Below are positions 37,239-48,986 of a DNA stretch of 64,000 bases, one piece after another. Positions within the stretch are counted from its first letter, which is position 1. Each line of letters begins with the position of its first letter. A program made the position numbers and the translations under genes. Origin of the DNA: Muricea muricata (lineage: Eukaryota; Cnidaria; Anthozoa; Malacalcyonacea; Plexauridae); contig OY979718.1 in assembly GCA_963855995.1 (NCBI GenBank), positions 43,626,059 through 43,690,058 on the forward strand, in the 5' to 3' direction. The notes below the pieces were generated by a model. The model was not told the origin of the DNA, searched no databases, and was given only the letters and a program-made list of their open reading frames with translations.

Positions 37239-38928
37239 ATTGTTCTGCGACATTAGATTTAAATAGTGATCTGTTTAGTTCAATGATATATATTGAACGT
37301 CATATAGCTGGGTCATTAAATTTGGAAATGTATGTTTGATCAGAATTTACATGGTCTTCTCCGAGTATAAGAGAAGGCTGATTTCAACACACATTTATCT
37401 TTCAAATGTTCTACTTACAAAAATATGCATATGGGATTTTAAAATTCGTAGCACGAGAAACCTACTGTATGCCCAAGTTGTGATCTTACCCATTTTTGTT
37501 ATTGTGATATTGCAAAAGACTCAATTGGATTTATTTAGAAATAAATTTGTGCATATAAATGTAATTACACTCAAAAGCAACTTCAAGATCTTCCTCGACA
37601 GAGTATGAGCAAATATTATTCGATGAAATGCGAACAAAAGCTCGCGAATGGCTTCGAATAACTTTGGTTTAATCTAGCGTGTATATCTATAATAATTCTT
37701 AACCCAGTCAAAGTGGTAACTAACATAGAAAGTTTTAACTAACATAGTCCAGTGGTAAAGACAATGTGCATCCCTTCAGAATCAATCACTGAGTCCGGGA
37801 GCAATACCTACCTTTGATAAAAATCGTTCTGGATTTCGTCAGTTTCAAGAATTAAGCATAGGCTAGAAGAACGTATGGACAACTTAAACCAACTTGCCGA
37901 AGCCTCATAACCAACGTAATGCAGTGGTCAAATACAAATTACCCTACAAAAGTGGGTAGGATCAATTCCTGCCCTTGCTATGCATTAAATAGTTTTCGTC
38001 TAGTGTAAGAATTAATAACCCTTTCCAAAGTATCTTTTCGTTTATTTTGCAAATTTTTTTAGAAAAAAATTCGTAACAATTTGACAATTACTTCTTTTTA
38101 TCATACAGTCTGATAAAGAAAAATTTTTATTTCCTTGTTAACCGCACTGGCAAAATTTTCGGTAATTGAGAAAATAAAAGTTCTAAAAAACCATCGAAAA
38201 AAATTGAACAGAAAACCGTGCTCAAAATGCTATAGTTTTTTTTAACGGTGGGAGCCATCTTTTTTGGCGAAAAAACCCCAAATAAATAATTGAAAAGAAT
38301 TACGCTCTACCACTTACATTAGGGCTATTGAAAAGCGTCATAAGAGATTGTACGCCAGCGTAATCAATTTAAATTAAAAGGTTCCAAAAGGTGTCAGGAT
38401 TTCTGCTACCTTCGAAGGATTAGCCTTGGAAATGTATAACGATGGTAAAAAGGACCGGGGTATTGTAATAAAAGTTTGCACACGGATGGCGCGCACGGGT
38501 GGCTTCGCACAATTGGCCTCGACAGCCCACCAAATGCGGTTGCCTTTCGACAACGACATCGAATTGACTGCCTCAACCGTCTGTATCATAACTCCACCAC
38601 CTCTGGTTCGAAACATAGGGGAGGGTAGAAGCGGCCCCCAGACCGTAAGTGCTAAGACCCTGTATCTTCGAATCAGACCATCAAGATATAGTATCACCGA
38701 TTTGTATATATATACCTCATACACTGCTGTTGCAGTGATTGTGGTTGAATTACGACCGGGTAGACACTATTGCCATGCGCACATGCATCTATATATAGGC
38801 TGCTGTTATTAACGTGCTGTATAAGTTTTATCATATCAAAATATAATTTGCGTGGTCATTTATGCAATCAGCGAAAAACATTTCCATTTATTTAATACTT
38901 ATCGTGTCTGTAGTGCCTCACCAATAAA
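37239..38928 (+). repeat. Satellite copy U23, front A, 1690 bp
   Basis: Carries U14/U17-type markers (TTGGTTTAAT, CGTCTAGTG, TTCGTTTATT, AAGACCC). The second 19-bp repeat is damaged (AGTTTTAACTAAC near 37731). GGTAATTGAG near 38161 is one base short. GC-block frames are open at 38426-38812 (plus) and 38374-38724 (minus, extended). Confidence 0.96.
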
Positions 38929-40619
38929 ATTGTTCTGCGACATTAGATTTAAATAGTGATCTGTTTAGTTCAATGATATATATTGAACGTCATATAGCTG
39001 GGTCATTAAATTTGGAAATGTATGTTTGATCAGAATTTACATGGTCTTCTCCGAGTATAAGAGAAGGCTGATTTCAACACACATTTATCTTTCAAATGTT
39101 CTACTTACAAAAATATGCATATGGGATTTTAAAATTCGTAGCACCAGAAACCTACTGTATGCCCAAGTTGTGATCTTACCCATTTTTGTTATTGTGATAT
39201 TGCAAAAGACTCAATTGGATTTATTTAGAAATAAATTTGTGCATATAAATGTAATTACACTCAAAAGCAACTTCAAGATCTTCCTCGACAGAGTATGAGC
39301 AAATATTATTCGATGAAATGCGAACAAAAGCTCGCGAATGGCTTCGAATAACTTTGATTTAATCTAGCGTGTATATCTATAATAATTCTTAACCCAGTCA
39401 AAGTGGTAACTAACATAGAAAGTGGTAACTAACATAGTCCAGTGGTAAAGACAATGTGCATCCCTTCAGAATAAATCACTGAGTCCGGGAGCAATACCTA
39501 CCTTTGATAAAAATCGTTCTGGATTTCGTCAGTTTCAAGAATTAAGCATAGGCTAGAAGAACGTATAGACAACTTAAACCAACTTGCCGAAGCCTCATAA
39601 CCAACGTAATGCAGTGGTCAAATACAAATTACCCTACAAAAGTGGGTAGGATCAATTCCTGCCCTTGCCATGAATTAAATAGTTTTCGTCTTGTGTAAGA
39701 ATTAATAACCCTTTCCAAAGTATCTTTTCGTCTATTTTGCAAATTTTTTTAGAAAAAAATTCGTAACTATTTGACAATTACTTCTTTTTATCATACAGTC
39801 TGATAAAGAAAAATTTTTATTTCCTTGTTAACCGCACTGGCAAAATTTTCGGTAAATGGAGAAAATAAAAATTCTAAAAAACCATCGAAAAAAATTGAAC
39901 AGAAAACTGTGCTCAAAATGCTATAGTTTTTCTTAACTGTGGGAGCCATCTTTTTTGGCGAAAAAACCCCAAATAAATAATTGAAAAGAATTGCGCTCTA
40001 CCACTTACATTAGGGCTATTGAAAAGCGTCATAAGAGATTGTACGCCAGCGTAATCAATTTAAATTAAAAGGTTCCAAAAGGTGTCAGGATTTCTGCTAC
40101 CTTCGAAGGATTAGCCTTGGAAATGTATAACGATGGTAAAAAGGACCGGGGTATTGTAATAAAAGTTTGCACACGGATGGCGCGCACTGGTGGCTTCGCA
40201 CAATTGGCCTCGACAGCCCACCAAATGCGGTTGCCTTTCGACAACGACATCGAATTGACTGCCTCAACCGTCTGTATCATAACTCCACCACCTCTGGTTC
40301 GAAATATAGGGGAGGGTAGAAGCGGCCCCCAGACCGTGAGTGCTAAAACCCTGTATCTTCGAATCAGACCATCAAGATATAGTATCACCGATTTGTATAT
40401 ATATACCTCATGCTCTGCTGTTGCAGTGATTGTGGTTGAATTACGACCGGGTAGACACTATTGCCATGCGCACATGCATCTATATATAGGCTGCTGTTAT
40501 TAACGTGCTGTATAAGTTTTATCATATCAAAATATAATTTGCGTGGTCATTTATGCAATCAGCGAAAAACATTTCCATTTATTTAATACTTATCGTGTCT
40601 GTAGTGCCTCACCAATAAA
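38929..40619 (+). repeat. Satellite copy U24, front A, 1691 bp
   Basis: GAATAAATC, TATAGACAAC and TTGCGCTC are shared with scattered other copies. Private changes: CCATGAATTA, AAAACTGTG, AACTGTGGG and GCACTGGTGG. GC-block frames are open at 40117-40503 (plus) and 40065-40388 (minus). Confidence 0.96.
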
Positions 40620-42313
40620 ATTGTTCTGCGACATTAGATTTAAATAGTGATCTGTTTAGTTCAATGATATATATTGAACGTCATATAGCTGGGTCATTAA
40701 ATTTGGAAATGTATGTTTGATCAGAATTTACATGGTCTTCTCCGAGTATAAGAGAAGGCTGATTTCAACACACATTTATCTTTCAAATGTTCTACTTACA
40801 AAAATATGCATATGGGATTTTAAAATTCGTAGCACCAGAAACCTACTGTATGCCCAAGTTGTGATCTTACCCATTTTTGTTATTGTGATATTGCAAAAGA
40901 CTCAATTGGATTTATTTAGAAATAAATTTGTGCATATAAATGTAATTACACTCAAAAGCAAATTCAAGATCTTCCTCGACAGAGTATGATTAAATATTAT
41001 TCGATGAAATGCGAACAAAAGCTCGCGAATGGCTTCGAATAACTTTGATTTAATCTAGCGTGTATATCTATAATAATTCTTAACCCAGTCAAAGTGGTAA
41101 CTAACATAGAAAGTGGTAACTAACATAGTCCAGTGGTAAAGACAATGTGCATCCCTTCAGAATAAATCACTGAGTCCGGGAGCAATACCTACCTTTGATA
41201 AAAATCGTTCTGGATTTCGTCAGTTTCAAGAATTAAGCATAGGCTAGAAGAACGTATGGACAACTTAAACCAACTTGCCGAAGCCTCATAACCAACGTAA
41301 TGCAGTGGTCAAATACAAATTACCCTACAAAAGTGGGTAGGATCAATTCCTGCCCTTGCCATGCATTAAATAGTTTTCGTCTTGTGTAAGAATTAATAAC
41401 CCTTTCCAAAGTATCTTTTCGTCTATTTTGCAAATTTTTTTAGAAAAAAATTCGTAACAATTTGACAATTACTTCTTTTTATCATACAGTCTGATAAAGA
41501 AAAATTTTTATTTCCTTGTTAACCGCACTGGCAAAATTTTCGGTAAATGGAGAAAATAAAAGTTCTAAAAAATCATCGAAAAAAATTGAACAGAAAACCG
41601 TGCTCAAAATGCTATAGTTTTTTTTAACGGTGGGAGCCATCTTTTTTGGCGAAAAAACCCCAAATAAATAATTGAAAAGAATTACGCTCTACCACTTACA
41701 TTAGGGCTATTGAAAAGCGTCATAAGAGATTGTACGCCAGCGTAATCAATTTAAATTAAAAGGTTCCAAAAGGTGTCAGGATTTCTGCTACCTTCGAAGG
41801 ATTAGCCTTGGAAATGTATAACGATGGTAAAAAGGACCGGGGTATTGTAATAAAAGTTTGCACACGGATGGCGCGCACGGGTGGCTTCGCACAATTGGCC
41901 TCGACAGCCCACCAAATGCGGTTGCCTTTCGACAACGACATCGAATTGACTGCCTCAACCGTCTGTATCATAACTCCACCACCTCTGGTTCGAAACATAG
42001 GGGAGGGTAGAAGCGGCCCCCAGACCGTAAGTGCTAAAACCCTGTATCTTCGAATCAGACCATCAAGATATAGTATCACCGATTTGTATATATATACCTC
42101 ATGCTCTGCTGTTGCAGTGATTGTGGTTGAATTACGACCGGGTAGACACTATTGCCATGCGCACATGCATCTATATATAGGCTGCTGTTATTAACGTGCT
42201 GTATAAGTTTTATCATATCAAAATATAATTTGCGTGGTCATTTATGCAATCATCAGCGAAAAACATTTCCATTTATTTAATACTTATCGTGTCTGTAGTG
42301 CCTCACCAATAAA
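40620..42313 (+). repeat. Satellite copy U25, front A, 1694 bp
   Basis: Front A with the GATTAAAT ending. AAAAATCATCG in the spacer is shared with U27 and U37. The tail carries AATCATCAGCG, a 3-bp ATC gain shared with U27 and U33. GC-block frames are open at 41808-42194 (plus) and 41756-42079 (minus). Confidence 0.96.
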
Positions 42314-44005
42314 ATTGTTCTGCGGCATTAGATTTAAATAGTGATCTGTTTAGTTCAATGATATATATTGAACGTCATATAGCTGGGTCATTAAATTTGG
42401 AAATGTATGTTTGATCAGAATTTACATGGTCTTCTCCGAGTATAAGAGAAGGCTGATTTCAACACACATTTAAATTTCAAATGTTTTATTACTCACAAAA
42501 ATATAGGCTTTTAAAATTCGTAGCACCAGAAACCTACTATATGCTCAAGTTTTGACCTTACCCATTTTTGTTATTTGTGATATTGCAAAAGACTCAATTG
42601 GATTTATTTAGAAATAAATTTGTACATAATTTAAAAATGTAATTACACTCAAAAGCAACTTCAAGGTCTTCCTCGACAGAGTATGATTAAATATTATTCG
42701 ATGAAATGCGAACAAAAGCTCGCGAATGGCTTCGAATAACTTTGATTTAATCTAGCGTGTATATCTATAATAATTCTTAACCCAGTCAAAGTGGTAACTA
42801 ACATAGAAAGTGGTAACTAACATAGTCCAGTGGTAAAGACAATGTGCATCCCTTCAGAATCAATCACTGAGTCCGGGAGCAATACCTACCTTTGATAAAA
42901 ATCGTTCTGGATTTCGTCAGTTTCAAGAATTAAGCATAGGCTAGAAGAACGTATGGACAACTTAAACCAACTTGCCGAAGCCTCATAACCAACGTAATGC
43001 ATTGGTCAAATACAAATTACCCTACAAAAGTGGGTAGGATCAATTCCTGCCCTTGCCATGCATTAAATAGTTTTCGTCTTGTGTAAGAATTAATAACCCT
43101 TTCCAAAGTATCTTTTCGTCTATTTTGCAAATTTTTTTAGAAAAAAATTCGTAACTATTTGACAATTACTTCTTTTTATCATACAGTCTGATAAAGAAAA
43201 ATTTTTATTTCCTTGTTAACCGCACTGGCAAAATTTTCGGTAAATGGAGAAAATATAAGTTCTAAAAAACCATCGAAAAAAATTGAACAGAAAACCGTGC
43301 TCAAAATGCTATAGTTTTTCTTAACGGTGGGAGCCATCTTTTTTGGCGAAAAAACCCCAAATAAATAATTGAAAAGAATTGCGCTCTACCACTTACATTA
43401 GGGCTATTGAAAAGCGTCATAAGAGATTGTACGCCAGCGTAATCAATTTAAATTAAAAGGTTCCAAAAGGTGTCAGGATTTCTGCTACCTTCGAAGGATT
43501 AGCCTTGGAAATGTATAACGATGGTAAAAAGGACCGGGGTATTAAAATAAAAGTTTGCACACGGATAGCGCACGGGTGGCTTCGAACAATTGGCCTCGAC
43601 AGCCCACCAAATGCGGTTGCCTTTCGACAACGACATCGACTTGACTGCCTCAACCGTCTGTATCATAACTCCACCACCTCTGGTTCGAAATATAGGGGAG
43701 GGTAGAAGCGGCCCCCAGACCGTAAGTGCTAAAACCCTGTATCTTCGAGTCAGACCATCAAGATATAGTATCACCGATTTGTATATATATACCTCATGCT
43801 CTGCTGTTGCAGTGATTGTGGTTGAATTACGACCGGGTAGACACTATTGCCATGCGCACATGCATCTATATATAGGCTGCTGTTATTAACGTGCTGTATA
43901 AGTTTTATCATATCAAAATATAATTTGCGTGGTCATTTATGCAATCAGCGAAAAACATTTCCATTTATTTAATACTTATCGTGTCTGTAGTGCCTCACCA
44001 ATAAA
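42314..44005 (+). repeat. Satellite copy U26, front B, 1692 bp
   Basis: Front B with GCGGCATT and TTTAAATTTC. The GC block has ATTAAAATAAAAG and a 2-bp loss (GGATAGCGCACGGG near 43563), which breaks the long frames on both strands. CTTCGAACAATT is shared with U7 and U34. Confidence 0.96.
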
Positions 44006-45679
44006 ATTGTTCTGCGACATTAGATTTAAATAGTGATCTGTTTAGTTCAATGATATATATTGAACGTCATATAGCTGGGTCATTAAATTTGGAAATGTAT
44101 GTTTGATCAGAATTTACATGGTCTTCTCCGAGTATAAGAGAAGGCTGATTTCAACACACATTTATCTTTCAAATGTTCTACTTACAAAAATATGCATATG
44201 GGATTTTAAAATTCGTAGCACCAGAAACCTACTGTATGCCCAAGTTGTGATCTTACCCATTTTTGTTATTGTGATATTGCAAAAGACTCAATTGGATTTA
44301 TTTAGAAATAAATTTGTGCATATAAATGTAATTACACTCAAAAGAAACTTCAAGATCTTCCTCGACAGAGTATGAGCAAATATTATTCGATGAAATGCGA
44401 ACAAAAGCTCGCGAATGGCTTCGAATAACTTTGATTTAATCTAGCGTGTATATCTATAATAATTCTTAACCCAGTCAAAGTGGTAACTAACATAGAAAGT
44501 GGTAACTAACATAGTCCAGTGGTAAAGACAATGTGCATCCCTTCAGAATCAATCACTGAGTCCGGGAGCAATACCTACCTTTGATAAAAATCGTTCTGGA
44601 TTTCGTCAGTTTCAAGAATTAAGCATAGGCTAGAAGAACGTATGGACAACTTAAACCAACTTGCCGAAGCCTCATAACCAACGTAATGCAGTGGTCAAAT
44701 ACAAATTACCCTACAAAAGTGGGTAGGATCAATTCCTGTCCTTGCCATGCATTAAATAGTTTTCGTCTTGTGTAAGAATTAATAACCCTTTCCAAAGTAT
44801 CTTTTCGTCTATTTTGCAAATTTTTTTAGAAAAAAATTCGTAACAATTTGACAATTACTTCTTTTTATCATACAGTCTGATAAAGAAAAATTTTTATTTC
44901 CTTGTTAACCGCACTGGCAAAATTTTCGGTAAATGGAGAAAATAAAAGTTCTAAAAAATCATCGAAAAAAATTGAACAGAAAACCGTGCTCAAAATGCTA
45001 TAGTTTTTCTTAACGGTGGGAGCCATCTTTTTTGGCGAAAAAACCCCAAATAAATAATTGAAAAGAATTACGCTCTACCACTTACATTAGGGCTATTGAA
45101 AAGCGTCATAAGAGATTGTACGCCAGCGTAATCAATTTAAATTAAAAGGTTCCAAAAGGTGTCAGGATTTCTGCTACCTTCGAAGGATTAGCCTTGGAAA
45201 TGTATAACGATGGTAAAAAGGACTGGGGTATTGTAATAAAAGTTTGCACACGGATGGCGCGCACGGGTGGCTTCGCACCAAATGCGGTTGCCTTTCGACA
45301 ACGACATCGAATTGACTGCCTCAACCGTCTGTATCATAACTCCACCACCTCTGGTTCGAAACATAGGGGAGGGTAGAAGCGGCCCCCAGACCGTGAGTGC
45401 TAAAACCCTGTATCTTCGAATCAGACCATCAAGATATAGTATCACCGATTTGTATATATATACCTCATGCTCTGCTCTTGCAGTGATTGTGGTTGAATTA
45501 CGACCGGGTAGACACTATTGCCATGCGCACATGCATCTATATATAGGCTGCTGTTATTAACGTGCTGTATAAGTTTTATCATATCAAAATATAATTTGCG
45601 TGGTCATTTATGCAATCATCAGCGAAAAACATTTCCATTTATTTAATACTTATCGTGTCTGTAGTGCCTCACCAATAAA
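44006..45679 (+). repeat. Satellite copy U27, front A, 1674 bp, 20-bp deletion
   Basis: The GC block lacks 20 bp at about 45279 (CTTCGCACCAAATGCGG), a deletion shared with U37. Other changes: CCTGTCCTT (also shared with U37), GGACTGGGG and CTGCTCTTGC. The tail has the 3-bp ATC gain. It directly precedes class C copy U28. Confidence 0.96.
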
Positions 45680-46284
45680 ATTGTTCTGCGACATTAGATT
45701 TAAATAGTGATCTGTTTAGTTCAATGATATATATTGAACGTCATATAGCTGGGTCATTAAATTTGGAAATGTATGTTTGATCAGAATTTACATGGTCTTC
45801 TCCGAGTATAAGAGAAGGCTGATTTCAACACACATTTATTTTTCAAATGTTTTATTACTCACAAAAATATAGGCTTTTAAAATTCGTAGCACCAGAAACC
45901 TACTATATGTTCAAGTTTTGACCTTACCCATTTTTCTTATTTGTGATATTGCAAAAGACTCAATTGGATTTATTTAGAAATAAATTTGTGCATATAAATG
46001 TAATTACACTCAAAAGCAACTTCAAGATCTTTCTCGACAGAGTATGAGCAAATATTATTCGATGAAATGCGAACAAAAGCTCGCGAATGGCTTCGAATAA
46101 CTTTGATTTAATCTAGCGTGTATATTTATAATAATTCTTACCCCAGACAAAAACCTATGGGGTTTGTGACAAGGGCAATTAGGTTTGACCAAAAACTCGT
46201 TGACTTGAGACATTTTGCATTGGCCACTAGACTATATATGTTTGCTATCACGCGCTTGCCACTTAAATTGTTTAAGCGGGCTTT

Positions 46285-46402
46285 TCTCTAGCCTATAATT
46301 AATTCTAAAACGTGAAAAGAATTCAGAGCAAGGGAATTATCGTTCAGCTGCGTTGTTTATTTACCGCCACTTTGCCTTACCACCAGACCGCGTTGGCTAT
46401 TA
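46285..46402 (-). mobile_element. tRNA-like SINE monomer in class C, minus strand, copy 1
   Basis: On minus: ATAGCCAACGCGGTC, then TGGTGGTAAGGCA (A box-like, about 46373-46385), a degenerate B-box area (TGAACGATAATTCC), then GCTCTGAATTC and AGAATTAATTATAGGCTAGAG. The 5' part matches T2 (ATAACCAACG...GTGGT) and the 3' part matches T1 (AAGAATTAAGCATAGGCTAG) of ordinary copies, but on the opposite strand. So class C holds an independent insertion or an inverted relative of the SINE in the ordinary units. A 6-bp hairpin, CTTAAA/TTTAAG, lies just outside its 3' end (46262-46276). Confidence 0.6.
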
Positions 46403-46540
46403 CACTCGCCCTATTTTACCCGTTTTTAACTGAATGAGCTTTAAGAAATGGTTAAACAATATAAACCACTAAAAATGTAGATGTGTCAATTAGACATAAA
46501 TGAAAAGGGTGAGACGTTGTCTGACTAAAATATATTTATT

Positions 46541-46590
46541 TGTTTACGAGCTTTCGGCCACCAGTCTGTAGCCTTCAACGGGTATATTTA
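46541..46590 (-). ncRNA. Hammerhead-like RNA motif downstream of the PLE relic, copy 1
   Basis: On minus, CCGTTGAA is followed by GGCTAC, the loop AGACTG, GTGGCC and then GAAA. GGCTAC and GTGGCC form a 6-bp stem with one G-U pair, placed where stem II of a hammerhead ribozyme lies between CUGAUGA and GAAA. PLEs are known to carry hammerhead ribozymes, and this sits 3' of the PLE protein end on the same strand. However, CUGAUGA is changed at two positions, there is one extra A before the stem, and I could not place stems I and III or a cleavage site. It is probably a decayed ribozyme, or a different structured 3' element. Confidence 0.35.
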
Positions 46591-46676
46591 TAATGATTGC
46601 AGTAAACTGTGAAAGTGTGAAATGAAGCTAGATATGACGTGTATACATGTGCACTGTGAAATACGATAAGGTGATA

Positions 46677-46936
46677 CTATGTTTTCTTTATTAAGATTGT
46701 ACATTGTCGAGGGAGCGGTTTTGAGTTGTTGTCAGCATTTCTGTGTTTGGCAGCTGTATGCCATGATTCTAGACTTTCTAGTGTTAGGCGACTACGGAAA
46801 TTCCCTGTGTCAATGATTTTCGCGTTGCACGTTTTTCGATGTTTGAACCATTATCATGTTCCTTAACGTTTCTGATGTGTTCAGCCTTTCTTGTTTCCAG
46901 GGGTCTGCCTGTTTCCCCTAAGTACGGGCAGATATT
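46677..46936 (-). pseudogene. Penelope-like element, GIY-YIG endonuclease C-terminal remnant, copy 1
   Basis: On minus, the frame from 46936 to the stop at 46784 encodes CPYLGETGRPLETRKAEHI and then NVKEHDNGSN. The Y(I/L)GETGR...TR..EH pattern is the one seen in GIY-YIG endonuclease domains at the C terminus of PLE proteins. A second, shifted frame (about 46826 down to the stop at 46677) reads AKIIDTGNFRSRLTLES, then ESWHTAAKH and ADNNSKPLPRQ, which fits the end of the same kind of protein. The protein is thus split by a frameshift near 46830-46850. The preceding residues and the whole reverse transcriptase are missing: an in-frame stop lies at 46937-46939 and the palindrome arm begins at about 46962. 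It is a 5'-truncated, non-functional relic. Family assignment is from motif recognition only. Confidence 0.72.
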
Positions 46937-46961
46937 TTAAAAGAAGAAAAGCAAATGATCA

Positions 46962-47143
46962 CGCATGGCAATAGTGCCTACCTGGTCGTAATTCAACCAC
47001 AATTAGTGCAACAGCAAAGCATGACGTATATAAATACAAATCGGAGATACTATAGTACGACCGATTTGTATTTATATACGTCATGCTTTGCTGTTGCACT
47101 GATTGTGGTTGAATTACGACCAGGTAGGCACTATTGCCATGCG
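46962..47143. repeat. 182-bp near-perfect palindrome, first copy
   Basis: CGCATGGCAATAGTGCC... (from 46962) is the reverse complement of ...GGCACTATTGCCATGCG (to 47143), with the dyad axis between 47052 and 47053 in the perfect 10-base core TACTATAGTA (47048-47057). The only arm mismatch seen is ATTAGTG against CACTGAT, plus three positions flanking the core. RNA from either strand would fold into a hairpin of more than 80 bp. The small frames read in both directions here (46955-47176 plus, 46959-47198 minus) encode nearly the same peptide because of the symmetry and are not genes. Confidence 0.95.
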
Positions 47144-47292
47144 CACATGCATCTATATATAGGCTGCTGTTATTAACGTGCTGTATAAGTTTTATCATAT
47201 CAAAATATAATTTGCGTGGTCATTTATGCAATCAGCGAAAAACATTTCCATTTATTTAATACTTATCGTGTCTGTAGTGCCTCACCAATAAA

Positions 47293-48986
47293 ATTGTTCT
47301 GCGACATTAGATTTAAATAGTGATCTGTTTAGTTCAATGATATATATTGAACGTCATATAGCTGGGTCATTAAATTTGGAAATGTATGTTTGATCAGAAT
47401 TTACATGGTCTTCTCCGAGTATAAGAGAAGGCTGATTTCAACACACATTTATTTTTCAAATGTTTTATTACTCACAAAAATATAGGCTTTTAAAATTCGT
47501 AGCACCAGAAACCTACTATATGCTCAAGTTTTGACCTTACCCATTTTTCTTATTTGTGATATTGCAAAAGACTCAATTGGATTTATTTAGAAATAAATTT
47601 GTACATAATTTAAAAATGTAATTACACTCAAAAGCAACTTCAAGGTCTTCCTCGACAGAGTATGATTAAATATTATTCGATGAAATGCGAACAAAAGCTC
47701 GCGAATGGCTTCGAATAACTTTGATTTAATCTAGCGTGTATATCTATTATAATTCTTAACCCAGTCAAAGTGGTAACTAACATAGAAAGTGGTAACTAAC
47801 ATAGTCCAGTGGTAAAGACAATGTGCATCCCTTCAGAATCAATCACTGAGTCCGGGAGCAATACCCACCTTTGATAAAAATCGTTCTGGATTTCGTCAGT
47901 TTCAAGAATTAAGCATAGGCTAGAAGAACGTATGGACAACTTAAACCAACTTGCCGAAGCCTCATAACCAACGTAATGCAGTGGTCAAATACAAATTACC
48001 CTACAAAAGTGGGTAGGATCAATTCCTGCCCTTGCCATGCATTAAATAGTTTTCGTCTTGTGTAAGAATTAATAACCCTTTCCAAAGTATCTTTTCGTCT
48101 ATTTTGCAAATTTTTTTAGAAAAAAATTCGTAACTATTTGACAATTACTTCTTTTTATCATACAGTCTGATAAAGAAAAATTTTTATTTCCTTGTTAACC
48201 GCACTGGCAAAATTTTCGGTAAATGGAGAAAATAAAAGTTCTAAAAAACCATCGAAAAAAATTGAACAGAAAACCGTGCTCAAAATGCTATAGTTTTTCT
48301 TAACGGTGGGAGCCATCTTTTTTGGCGAAAAAACCCCAAATAAATAATTGAAAAGAATTACGCTCTACCACTTACATTAGGGCTATTGAAAAGCGTCATA
48401 AGAGATTGTACGCCAGCGTAATCAATTTAAGTTAAAAGGTTCCAAAAGGTGTCAGGATTTCTGCTACCTTCGAAGGATTAGCCTTGGAAATGTATAACGA
48501 TGGTAAAAAGGACCGGGGTATTGTAATAAAAGTTTGCACACGGATGGCGCGCACGGGTGGCTTCGCACAATTGGCCTCGACAGCCCACCAAATGCGGTTG
48601 CCTTTCGACAACGACATTCAATTGACTGCCTCAACCGTCTGTATCATAACTCCACCACCTCTGGTTCGAAATATAGGGGAGTGTAGAAGCGGCCCCCAGA
48701 CCGTGAGTGCTAAAACCCTGTATCTTCGAATCAGACCATCAAGATATAGTATCACCGATTTGTATATATATACCTCATGCTCTGCTGTTGCAGTGATTGT
48801 GGTTGAATTACGACCGGGTAGACACTATTGCCATGCGCACATGCATCTATATATAGGCTGCTGTTATTAACGTGCTGTATAAGTTTTATCATATCAAAAT
48901 ATAATTTGCGTGGTCATTTATGCAATCAGCGAAAAACTTTTCCATTTATTTAATACTTATCGTGTCTGTAGTGCCTCACCAATAAA
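47293..48986 (+). repeat. Satellite copy U29, front B, 1694 bp
   Basis: Private to U29 and its 5000-bp twin U32: ATTTTTCTTATTTG, CTATTATAATTC, ATACCCACC, TTTAAGTTAAA, CATTCAATTG and GAGTGTAGAAG. The TTAAGTTAAA change puts a stop in the minus GC-block frame. The plus frame is open at 48484-48870. Confidence 0.96.

Larger units (their letters stand above)
46141..47050. mobile_element. Class C interior, first copy (U28)
   Basis: The ordinary interior (19-bp repeats, T1, T2, A/T spacer and GC block, about 985 bp) is missing here and about 905 bp of unrelated sequence takes its place. The left junction is at TTCTTACCCCAGAC, where ordinary copies read TTCTTAACCCAGTC. The right junction is near the palindrome centre. 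On the minus strand the interior reads: palindrome left arm, PLE protein end, hammerhead-like motif, SINE-like monomer, then GACAAACCCCATAGG-type end sequence. I infer that retroelement debris entered one satellite copy and has since been amplified with the array. Confidence 0.85.
45680..47292 (+). repeat. Class C copy U28, chimeric B/A front, 1613 bp
   Basis: The front begins as B (TTTTATTACTC) but switches to A after about 45940 (TTGTGCATATAAATG, then GAGCAAAT). The class C interior follows from about 46141 to 47050. The remainder is an ordinary arm and tail. From 45941 on it matches U31 at an exact 5000-bp offset. Confidence 0.95.

Noticed and set aside
46955..47198. 73- and 79-codon frames on both strands over the class C palindrome
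   Set aside because: They mirror each other because the DNA is palindromic. They are a product of symmetry, not two genes.
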